Notes under the pieces: model-generated
The model's input: the letters and a program-made list of their open reading frames with translations, nothing else
Database searches by the model: none
Told to the model about the DNA's origin: nothing
Shown here: piece after piece, positions 12,126 to 21,400 of the stretch
Position numbering within the stretch: position 1 is the stretch's first letter
Layout of the letters: every line of letters begins with the position of its first letter
Made by a program: the position numbers and the translations under genes
Assembly (NCBI GenBank): GCA_035771165.1
Contig: JAWNZC010000232.1
Coordinates: forward strand, 325,001 to 389,000
Source of the DNA: Paragorgia papillata
Taxonomy: Eukaryota; Cnidaria; Anthozoa; Scleralcyonacea; Coralliidae
DNA length: 64,000 nucleotides
Direction: 5' to 3'

Positions 12126-12762
12126 CTATATTTGCCAGTTCTGTGGCTGCAGACCGGGAGGAATGTTCGTTTGCATCAGGTCCATATGAGCTGGTGCCAA
12201 GAAACGGAATTTCTGGATCTGCAATCGAGATAATGAATCTGCTAGAGTGTTGTGAATACCCCGTATGTGCTTAGCCTTGAAGACTATATTACATTTCAGA
12301 CAAACCAACACTAACTTCCGTACAAAAAACATAAGTTCCTTATCTTTGCATGACTGCTTGTTGATTACATGGACAAGCGCTTCTTTGTCCGTAAAAAAAC
12401 AAAATACAGCGATTCTGCATTTCACTGCCCCATAGCAATAGACTAAGCACAATGGGGTAGAACTCTAACGCTGCAATATTACGATTGATCCAGCTAGCTG
12501 GCCATGCCCCACAGCACCACTTACTGCGCCGAAACCTATGGCCCCAGAGGCATCTGTAAAGAGATTTAATCTTTCCGAACTGTACCACGTGTCGTCCAGA
12601 AAGAAAGAGTTCCATTAAAACCTGATAAAAAATGATTGCCACACTGTCAAGTCCGCTTTGACTTCTCTGGTCATCCGGATAAAATGGTAAGGAGGCCGAA
12701 CACCTGTTGTGAGGTCTATTAACCGCCGTAAAAATGCCCGTCCTGGTACCACCACAGAACAA
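12126..12762 (-). pseudogene. DIRS-like RNase H domain, frameshifted
   Basis: Minus-strand pieces show INRNIAALEFYPIVLSLLLW (glutamate region) in one frame, then FFTDKEALVHVINKQ (aspartate) and HIRGIHNTLADSLSRL (last aspartate) in another. These are the successive RNase H active-site blocks of DIRS and gypsy-like elements. The frames change near 12400. It removes the RNA strand during reverse transcription. It directly follows the RT in the usual RT-RNase H order. Confidence 0.75.
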
Positions 12763-13835
12763 GCAAAATTTAGCAAACCAGTTAACGACTGTATCTCCTT
12801 TAATGTGACCTTCTTACGTTTAAGGAACTCAGCGATACTAGACAGACACTTGGTAATTTTTTCCAGAGGCAATCCGGCCTCGCAGAGCACAGAATCTAGC
12901 TCAATACCAGCGAAACATAAAGTGGTGTCTTTACCACAAGTTTTTTCTGGTGCTATGGGGACACCCAGGTAACCACAAAGATCTACAAATAGATTTAACT
13001 GTTCTTGATATAGCTTGTATGATGTGGCAATAATTAGAAAATCGTCGAGAAGGTGTAATATATGATTAATTTTTAGCTTGTTCTGTGCAATCCATTCCAA
13101 AGCAGAACTGAAAGTCTCAAATGTTTTACAAGAGCTGGAGCAACCCATCGGCATGCACCTGTCGTAATAGTATCTACCCCGCCATTTCATACCCAGTAAA
13201 TTGTAATCCTGGGGCTAAATAGGTATAATCCTTAAAGCATTTTGTATCTCTGTTTTTGATAAAAAAAAAACACCCTATACCAGCTAACTTAATCTGCTTA
13301 ATTGCATCTGAGATGGTTGCATATGAAACACTTGTGTACTCAGTTGTGTACTATTGATTCATAAATGATGAATCAATCGAAAATCTCCTGGATTCTTTTT
13401 AGGAACAACCCCTAATGGGGAAATGCAAAAGGGTGATAAAGGAGGAATTGTAAAAGGTCCAGCTAAACGACCGGCTGCCAGCTCTTTTCTAAACTTATTA
13501 TCCACTGCATCAGGATTTTGAGATTTGCCAAAACGAGGCAAATCGTTGAATCTGATTAGTTGATTGCTTTGCCGAAAGTATGCCTTACCGGAAGCCTGCA
13601 AAATGCGGTCTGCAAGGTCTTCGTTCAGTCTAATTCTGTTCGATCGATTCATGGCTTCTACAAGCTTGTTAGATCGTGCGTTGTGTGCTTTAAAAAGCAG
13701 CGATGATGTTCTTTTGTGGCAAATGTATGTTGATTTGTCTGCGAGAATCAGTGCTTGTCGAGTACTGGCGGCCGGAGAGCATTTCCCCAAGATTGGGAAG
13801 ACATCGGTGCTGAGACGGTCTATTTGCCACAACAC
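12615..13835 (-). pseudogene. DIRS-like reverse transcriptase, multiply broken
   Basis: The 5' part (13835-13359) carries FRKELAAGRLAGPFTIPP, PFCISPLGVVPKKNPGDF and RLIHHL, the fingers motifs of DIRS RT. A stop follows at 13359. A degraded stretch (13190-13355) still translates in another frame to an Ile/Lys-rich piece. The 3' part (13190-12615) has YYYDRCMPMGCSSSCKTFE and HLLDDFLI, the palm with a LLDD version of the YxDD box, then the thumb region. At least two frame changes and stops. It would copy the element RNA. This copy is inactive. Confidence 0.85.
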
Positions 13836-15170
13836 ATGAAGGCGGACAAGCTAGAGTAAGCCATACGTCGCTCTAAGGTAAGCTTATAGGTACAGTAGTT
13901 CATCAATATGGATTCAATATCGATGTTAGTCTGTTGTCATGTTACTTCCCTAACCTTTGTTGATATCCGTTCCATATTAGCATAATCTGCGTTGAGCACA
14001 CTGGTATAAACCAATGCTATTAAATGCTTCATGTAGTACTATAAACACTACTTAGGTAGTGTTTCAATTCTAGATACTCATTAGTATGTCATAATCATGA
14101 TGCAGAGTCAGATTGCCTTTCCAGAATAGTTTACATAATACATTCGTCCTCAGTTCATATTACAAGTCAGTTAATTGTCTATATATATAACATACAGTAT
14201 TATACATTAAATAATAACATATAACTTTTAAACATATAAGTAATAAGGTCTGAGCCTGGGGAAACAGATCAAAAGCTAAGCAATAAATATCTGCATGACA
14301 TTTCTACAAATTTCCATGTATTATCATTATACATCAAGTAAGCATTCTTCTCACATGTGGCTATTATGAAATTTTAATCTGATAATTGCAGTGGACAGAA
14401 ATTGAACCTAGGTTGCTGGTGCCTGAAAACCAGACAGCTCATAGTAACATGGTTAGTAGGGGGATGGGTAGTGGCATATTAGATGGGGGTTAGAATGATC
14501 GGGGTGATGTAGAGAGTTGAGCTCCTCTATGTCTATGTCTATGTCTATGTCTATGTCCATGTAATGTCCATTATGGTCTTTAACAAAAGCTTCTCCTGAC
14601 TCCTAACCAGACATTGTCTGCTTGGGTTGAGGTTTAAAAGGCAAGTATCAGCATTTGAAAGCCAGACAGCTCTGGGTAGGTGTGGCTCAACAGCCATGGA
14701 AGGTAGCCCACCTTGCTCTGGGTTATACAGAATGTTAAATTCAGCTAGACCTTCACTTGTGTGTTGGTCAGGCTATCCATGTTGGATTCACTGACTGAAA
14801 CAATGTAACTGGTGTTTCCTAGGCATGCTGATGAACTTTGTCATAGAGCGAAACAGCCAACTTTTTTATATTAGAATGTGACCACATATCTCTCTACTGT
14901 TTATTGGATTTCCCCCCCTTCATTCCTGGAAAAACTTAGTCTTACACACTTGCAAACTATCACAAGGTTTCTAAGTCCAATTTAGATAAAATGTTTCTTG
15001 AAAATGATAAAATGTCCATTAAAAACATGGGGTTTAAAACATTTTAAATTTTTGCTCAAATGTGCTGTCAGAATACAGGAAATGCCATTTCAGAGATCCA
15101 AATTTCAAAAATTTTCCGGGGTGGCATGCCCCTGGACCCCCCTAGAAATATGGGCCCACAGCAACTTTGA
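13836..15170. other. Unassigned; would be 5' region/ORF1 of DIRS-like element
   Basis: No ORF or domain recognised. A (CTATGT)n microsatellite lies at about 14522-14562. The right end (15118-15170) carries a GC-rich GGGGTGGCATGCCCC stretch resembling repeats at 6547 and 47120. Confidence 0.45.
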
Positions 15171-15383
15171 CTAAGGTATCAAAATTCCTAGATCCGCCCC
15201 TGGGTCCAACGACCGAAGCTTTTCCACGGTACGACCGCCAATGCCGTGTAAATGAACCACAGCGGTGCCCTTAAGTTTAAAGTTTGCATCTACTCTAACG
15301 TCAAAATTAGACCGCATGTCCCGCTGTAATCTTTTCACAAAGGAATGCCCTAAAATGAGGACGTCGGGAACCGTACCCGCCAT
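15171..15383 (-). pseudogene. SGNH/GDSL-type hydrolase N-terminal fragment
   Basis: The 70-residue reading frame starts MAGTVPDVLILGHSFVKRL; LGHS matches block I of SGNH-type esterases as found in retroelement-borne copies (GHS in place of GDS). A GIGGRTV segment follows, resembling the family's second block. The frame continues to a stop at 15171, before the catalytic Asp/His block, so it is truncated. Position upstream (minus) of the DIRS-like RT suggests it was part of that element's first ORF. That link is inference. Confidence 0.5.
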
Positions 15384-15570
15384 GAAATGCTACAACAAAC
15401 AAGCGAGAGCGAAGGACAAAATTTCGCAAATTGCTCGGTCTTAACGTAACAACTTCGTTAAACAAAACTTAATGAATTAACTAACGCTCTTCCTGACCAA
15501 AGGCCTGACCAAAGGCCCGACCAATACAAGGAACAGGAATCTTACCTTGTGATTAGTCAACAGGGAAAAG

Positions 15571-15772
15571 GTAAAAACGTCTTGATTACCGAGAAACTGA
15601 AGTGAATGCCCGCGCTTCCAGCACTCACGTGACTTGTGATCTTGGAGGGGGTACTCCCAATTGCCTTTCCTTGACCCCCTCCTACAGTGCCCGGATGCTG
15701 CCACGTCACAATTACACAAACAATCAGCCAGGGAGGAAACAAAAAAATTATATTCGCGTGCAAATATTTCAT
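15571..15772. repeat. Direct repeat R3, copy 2
   Basis: About 97% identical to 10451-10652, same orientation; possible 5' terminal repeat of the DIRS-like element. Confidence 0.85.
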
Positions 15773-15837
15773 ATATCTGTAGTGAACTCTGCACCCGTAA
15801 ATAATACGACCACTGTACGAAGAAAGTGATAATCCCG

Positions 15838-15960
15838 CGCGCGCAAAACCAGTCAAGCTCAGACCAGGCTGACAAAACTCTGATGAGCGCTGGGATACCC
15901 ACACATTATAAGTGACCGCTGACTAGCATTGATTCCTTTTTTACCTTGCCTAAATTACAT
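15838..15960. repeat. Dispersed repeat R2, copy 2
   Basis: Matches 6604-6725 in the same orientation with about 10% differences. Confidence 0.75.
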
Positions 15961-16035
15961 TACAAATACATAGCCTCATTAAATACGTTTTGTGGAAACA
16001 CCACGTAAAATATTTATTTACTATTACACCTTTGC

Positions 16036-16500
16036 ATGGTACATCCGGAGCCGAATACTCAGCCCCAGCAAGAACCACCTTCAGTTTCTCTTCCGTACAT
16101 CGGACAAGCATCCCACAAGATTGAAAGGGTTCTAAATCGTGCTGGTACAAAAGTATTTCACAGTAGTCAACACAAATTGTTCAAGGTATTTTTCACACAT
16201 AAAGATGAGGTGGATAGCTTATCTAAGCCTGAAGTGTATCGCATGCCGTGTGAGTGTGGCTTGGTATACATCAGGGAAACGGGAAGGAATCTCTCAACTC
16301 GCCTGAAGGAGCACAAGACTTCTTGCATAAAAGCCCAACATTATAAATCTGCTTTTGCCAAACACGCTTGGAAGTATACCATCGTGTTAAGTGGGAAGAG
16401 TCGTCTTTCTTAGCCAGCGACAAGCAATACTTCACGCGCGAAGAACAAGCTAGGAGTCTATTCGGATGGCAAAACATCACACTATTTCTCAGGAGGGACA
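16036..16500 (+). pseudogene. Penelope-like element, C-terminal GIY-YIG endonuclease relic
   Basis: The plus frame from 16036 gives a segment with SLPYIGQASHKIERVLNRAG, then VYRMPCECGLVYIRETGR and LSTRLKEHK. This is the linker and GIY-YIG endonuclease of Penelope-like elements, whose usual box reads YIGETGR. Here a G is replaced by R (YIRETGR). The frame stops at 16411-16413 and homology continues in another frame through KQYFTREEQAR and SLFGWQN to about 16500, so there is a frameshift. The reverse transcriptase half is missing upstream (5' truncation). The 3' region carries hammerhead-type motifs, known for the flanking repeats of this class. Inactive. Confidence 0.85.
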
Positions 16501-16617
16501 GCCATTAAACAGCACGTGGTGTGCCATATTTGGAGAACATTCTTGATTTTGTTTTCTGATTAATAAAATTAACGTGATATACACCATTGTACTCTTACGT
16601 GAATTAATTGCAACAGC

Positions 16618-16663
16618 TTTGCTCTGATGAAGGCCTGAGTCAACAGGCCGAAAGCTTAGCAAA
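16618..16663 (+). ncRNA. Penelope-type minimal hammerhead ribozyme motif (P1)
   Basis: The core CTGATGA (16624-16630) is followed by a 6-bp hairpin GGCCTG/CAGGCC (16632-16649) and GAAA (16650-16653). TTTGCT (16618-16623) pairs perfectly with AGCAAA (16658-16663) as stem I. Stem III is reduced to little more than the A15.1-U16.1 pair around GC. That matches the minimal hammerheads reported for Penelope-like elements, thought to act as dimers. One extra A sits before stem II. Activity is not shown by sequence alone. Confidence 0.7.
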
Positions 16664-16697
16664 TAAATATTTGTGGAAACACCACGTTTATTATTTA

Positions 16698-16748
16698 TTG
16701 CCGAGCTTTCGACCTCATGACTCAGGCCTTCATCAGAGCCGCAAATGC
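16698..16748 (-). ncRNA. Penelope-type hammerhead motif (P2, inverted copy)
   Basis: On minus, CTGATGA (16736-16730), stem II GGCCT/AGGTC with one G-U pair, GAAA (16710-16707), then GCTCGGCAATAAAT. It faces P1 tail-to-tail across a short shared segment with GTGGAAACACCACG. Stem I is weaker than in P1. Confidence 0.6.
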
Positions 16749-16769
16749 CAACATCGTGTTGGCTCACGT

Positions 16770-16900
16770 GATATAAACGAGGGAAGAATGAGGGAATCTA
16801 TTGAAGTTTTGAAAAATCCTACGATTCCACGGGGGAGTCAGCCATTGAATAGCAGCACATGGTTAGCTCTCTTCGGTCAACAATCCTGATTCCATTATGA
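16770..16900 (+). pseudogene. Second Penelope-like 3' end fragment
   Basis: The plus frame reads GSQPLNSSTWLALFGQQS before a stop, parallel to the C-terminal tail near 16490-16540 (both end a coding relic with a CAGCCATT segment). It is a second, short 3' end of the same or a related Penelope-like family. Confidence 0.45.
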
Positions 16901-17012
16901 AATTTAATTAATTTTAGAATAAACGTAAGCACATAACACGTCATTGTGTTTTCACGCGACTCTGTTTTTTTAGTTGTTTTTGTTTATATGACGTGAGCCA
17001 ACACGATGTTGT

Positions 17013-17063
17013 CATTTGCGGCTCTGGAGGCCTCAGTCAACAGATTGAAAGCTCAGCAATAAA
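17013..17063 (+). ncRNA. Degenerate Penelope-type hammerhead (P3)
   Basis: Aligns with P1/P2 (TTTGCGGCTCTG, CCTCAGTCAACAG, GAAAGCTCAGCAATAAAT), but the CTGATGA core reads CTGGAGG with bases missing, so it should be inactive. Confidence 0.55.
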
Positions 17064-17139
17064 TAGTAAACGTGGTGTTAGCACAAATTGGCTTGCTTCT
17101 GTTATAAAATATATTTCTGAAAAAGTAATTTCACTCTCT

Positions 17140-18435
17140 AGGATCACCAATTGCACCAGGAAGACCAACACTACCAGGAAGACCGACAGAACCAACAAAA
17201 CCAGGAAGACCAACAATACCAGGAAGACAAACAAAACCAGAAAGACAAACAATACCAGGAAGACCAAGAGAACCAGAAAAACCAACAGAACCAGGAGGAC
17301 CAACAGAGCCAGGAAGACCAACAGAACCAGAAAGACCAACAGAACCAGAAAGACCAACAGAACCAGGAAGAACAACAGAGCCAGGAAGACCAACAGAACC
17401 AGGAAGACCAACAGAACCAGAAAGACCAACAGAACCAGGAAGACCAACAAAACCAGGAAGACCAACAGAGCCAGGAAGACCAACAGAACCAGGAAAACCA
17501 ACAGAACCCGAAAGACCAACAGAACCGGGAAGAACAACTGTACAGGGAGGACCAACAGTACCAGAAAGACCAACAGTATCGGGGAAATCAACAGTACCAG
17601 GAAAACCAACAGTACCAGGAAGATCAACAGTACCAGGAATACCAACCGTACTATAAAGACAAACACCACCAGGGAGACCAACAGTACCAGGGGGACCAAC
17701 AGTACCAGGAAAACCAACAGTACCAGAACGACCAACAGTACCAGGTAAACCAACAGTACCAGAAAGACCAACAGTACTATAAAGACCAACAATACAGAAA
17801 AGGCGAACACTACCAGGGAGACCAACAGTATCAGGGAGACCAACACTACCAGAGAGACAAACAGTACCAGGAAAACCAACAGTATCCGGGAGATAAACAG
17901 TACCAGGAAAACCAACAGCATGGGGGAGATCAACAGTACCAGAAAGACCAACAGTACTTGGCAAAGGAGCACTACCAGAACGACCCACAGTACAGGGAAG
18001 ACCAACACCACCAGAAAAAACAACACTACCAGGACGACCAACAGAACGAGAAAGATCAACAGTACCAGAAAGACCAACATTATCAGGAAGTCCAACGCTA
18101 CCAGGAAGACCAACACTACCAAGAAGACCAGCAGTACAGAGAGGACCAACAGTACTACGAAAACCGACAGAACCAGGAAGGCCAACAGTGCCAAGAACAC
18201 CAACAATACTATAAAGACCAACAGTACAGGGAAGACCAACAGTGCCAGCTAGAAGACCAACAGTACCAGGAAAACCAACAGTACAGGGAAGACCAACATT
18301 ACCAGGATGACCAACAGCACAGGGAAGACCAACAGTACCATGAAGACCAACTGTACAGGGAAGACCAACAGTACCCGGAAGACCAACAGTACAGGGAAGA
18401 TCAACAGTGCCAGGAAGACCAACACTGCCATCCGC
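17140..18435. repeat. 18-bp minisatellite, open on both strands
   Basis: About 70 units of an 18-bp repeat around ACCAACAGTACCAGGAAG. The left third favours AGAACCAG variants, the right part AGTACCAG. Because 18 is divisible by three and the unit has few stops, several frames stay open: plus strand EDQQYQ repeats and NRTRKT repeats; minus strand GLPGTV repeats (collagen-like Gly-x-y from an ATG at 18438) and a hydrophobic VLLVFL frame. The EDQQYQ frame runs in phase into the helicase gene downstream. Whether any frame is translated cannot be told from sequence. Confidence 0.9.
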
Positions 18436-18439
18436 CATG

Positions 18440-21400
18440 TAATTTTAAAAGCTTGAAAATATGTCCTATTGACTCAAAAAAACAGTCAAAGAAATCAAGA
18501 AACGATAAGCGTCGAATCCGGAAGGAACAGGTTGCGTGCGAAAATGCCAAATTGGGCAAGGAAGGTGACGGAGAAGATGGACTTTTGGCAGATAATTCTG
18601 TTGTGAGCTGTGGTGATAATAAAAGTCAAGCAAACTCCGTCGCGTTTTATTCTGAAGTCAGTGATACAACCAAATCCAGTGTCAGAAAGCGACGATCGAA
18701 AGAACAATTTGTCCTGTTTCTGTACAATTTGCCTGAGTCGTTCAATCATCAAGAGCTTGTTTCTTTATTCAAAGGAAAATTTCCAGGTTTTAAAAGAGCT
18801 TTTCTTACCAAGCAAAAAGGAACTGGTGTTGCTGCATTCTACAGTGCAAAGGAAACGACCAATTGTGCCCAAAAAATGAAAGGAATGAGCATCTTAGACA
18901 GAAAGATCAATGTTCGAGTAAACATCTCAAAAGGAGAAAATTGTCAGCTGGATGAACACTCGCTTGTGGAATCACCTCAAATAGAAGTGGACGAGAAAGT
19001 AAACACTTGGCTTGCCCAAACTGAAAACTCGGTTTGCGATGATACATCGTCACTATCATCTAGTTTTGGTTTAGAGGGGAATGCCAGAGGACGTTCATTG
19101 TCCAGTTCAACGGTGGAACACGTCGTTGCACTCAACTATGTGGAAACAGATGAAGAATCGGCGATCTCTGGTATTGTCAGCACGCAAATGGAAGCCGTCT
19201 TTTCCGTTGTTGTGAGTAATTTACCTCACTTTGTTACTTCCGATAAAAAACTTTATAACTGTTTCAGTAAGAAATGTCAAGGAGTAAAGCAGGCAACTAT
19301 GATAAACCGTGGTTGCGGTGAAGTCGTGCTCAACACTCAAGAAGAGATGGAAACTTGCGTAAAAAAGATGAATAAGTCTTTTCAGTTTGGTGGTGGGCCA
19401 ATACGCGTTTGCGAAAAAACAGTGAAAAGTAAGAAGAACCGTCGGCAGAACCAATGCAGCAAGCAACAGAAGAAAGAAAAACAACAACAACAACAACAAC
19501 AACAACAGACCCCACCAAAACTCAATTTCGTGAATGACAACTCTTTATTAGAAAACGACGAAGAATCTTATCAGAGTAGTGTCAACTTTCAGGAAGGCTA
19601 CTACGATGTTGACTCTGATGCCAATAATCCGCCAAATTGTCTAAACGAAGGGAACCCAACAAGTGAAGGCTCGAATGACATCGACAGAGAGCAGACTGTG
19701 GTTATCAGAAATATTCCCGACAAAACAACGATTGCATGTTTTCATCAGTTTATTGAAGAAAATAATTGCCAAGGGGTGATTAAAATGGCAAAAGCAAAAA
19801 ATAGTCGTGTAGCTGTTTTAACATTTTCAACCAAGTCGGAGGCAGAACGTGCGTTGGAAATGTTTGATGGTTTAAAATGGAAACAGGATACACTGAAGGT
19901 AAAAATGGGCGATTCTAAGTTGTCGTCTAAAAAGAAACCAATCAAAAACGAGCCCAAAGAAAAAAACACTGATCAGGTCGAGAATCTAACAGTTAAGCTA
20001 CACAATGTTCCTCCAACCACGAGCACAGCAGAACTTGAAAAGTTCATAGCAGAAACGTGTAAAGGAGTTGAAATTTCAAAACTTGTTAAAGCAGAAAAAG
20101 TGTACATTGTTAAATTCGAAACGGAGAATGATTGCAAAAAAGTGTATGAAACTCTAGGTAAAATTACTTTTAACGGGAAGAACATAAAACCGACTTGGAG
20201 AAGTCAATCGGGAAAGCAACGCGAGGGAGAAAAGCCATACGTCGTCGTGAGCCAACTCAACCCGAAGTTTCAAGAGAATGCAGTGAGAAATTTTTTCGAA
20301 AACAAGGAATGTAAGGGAGTCATCAAAGTTGAGAAGAAACCATATACTTCCAATGCACGAGTCTATTTTGAATCTACAGATTTAGCAGTGAAAGCTGTCA
20401 AGGTGATGGATGGATTTATGATAGACGGAAACAAGCTTAAAGTGTCTTTGGGTATTGGGGTGTCACGAGAAACGCGAAACAAAGAGTTGGGTGGCCAGCT
20501 AGACAAGTACATCGCAGGTCTGGAGAGAGAAAAAACTGATCTGTTGCACAAGAATAGCAATGAACAGAAAAAGCTTGAGAGTTCAGTTGAAAATTTAAAT
20601 CAGAGACGTCAGTCACGCCCAAAAAGGCTTCTATTGGACGAGTTTGAACAACTTGAGGAAGAAAGAAAAGCCTATAGACAAAAACAAGAAGAACTAAAGA
20701 ACCAAAGAAAAGAGTTTGAAAATAAATACAAAGAGCTGTTGGACCGCGTTTTGGTTGAAGCTGAAAATCGCCGAAGTGTTAACGATGACTCTGGTATTAC
20801 GAAAGTTATTGCTAGTCACAAGAAACCTATGGATCGGGAATTCAAAAGGTTCAGGGCAAGCTTGCCAATTTACGCCAAACGCAACGAAGTTATAGAAATT
20901 GTTCGGGAAAACCAAGTTCTTGTTCTTGTCGGAGAGACGGGTTCTGGGAAGAGCACGCAATTGGCACAATACCTGGCTGACGATTCATTTGCCCAAGCTG
21001 GCACGATCGTAGTCGCCGAGCCACGAAAGATCGCCGCGGTCAGCTTGGCGAGGCGAGTAGCCCAGGAGTATGGTTGTTCCGTTGGTGAAGAAGTTGGTTA
21101 CCACGTTGGCTTGGCCCAAAAAGTCAGTCGGAAGACTATTATTAAGTTCGTTACAGATCGGATCCTGCTAAATGAGGTACTCAACGGAAGCAAGAATTTG
21201 GAGCAGTACTCGTGCATATTGATCGACGAAGCCCATGAAAGGAGTATTCAAACCGATTTACTTCTGGCCATGATCAAACAAAACCTACGGCAACACCCCA
21301 ATCTCAAATTAATCGTCACTTCGGCAACCCTAAATACCGAGATATTCCGAAAATACTTCCGAAAGAACAACGTCGACTGTCCGTTGATTAAAGTACAAGG

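Larger units (their letters stand above)
10451..15772 (-). mobile_element. Decayed DIRS-like retroelement between direct repeats
   Basis: On minus the order is a 200-bp repeat (15571-15772), an SGNH-like fragment (15171-15383), reverse transcriptase (13835-12615), RNase H (12762-12126), tyrosine recombinase (11930-11275) and a second copy of the 200-bp repeat (10451-10652) in the same orientation. RT, RNase H and a recombinase instead of a DDE integrase is the DIRS/Ngaro/PAT order, and direct flanking repeats fit the Ngaro/PAT arrangement. About 5.3 kb in total. Several frameshifts make it inactive. That the repeats are its own ends is inference: they could be independent insertions. Confidence 0.65.

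Noticed and set aside
10451..15772. LTR retrotransposon
   Set aside because: Direct repeats are present but the element encodes a tyrosine recombinase, not a DDE integrase, and the repeats lack the TG...CA ends of LTRs.
17037..18239. 400-residue hydrophobic minus-strand ORF in the 18-bp minisatellite
   Set aside because: Repetitive VLLVFL translation of the array; one of several frames open by unit length only.
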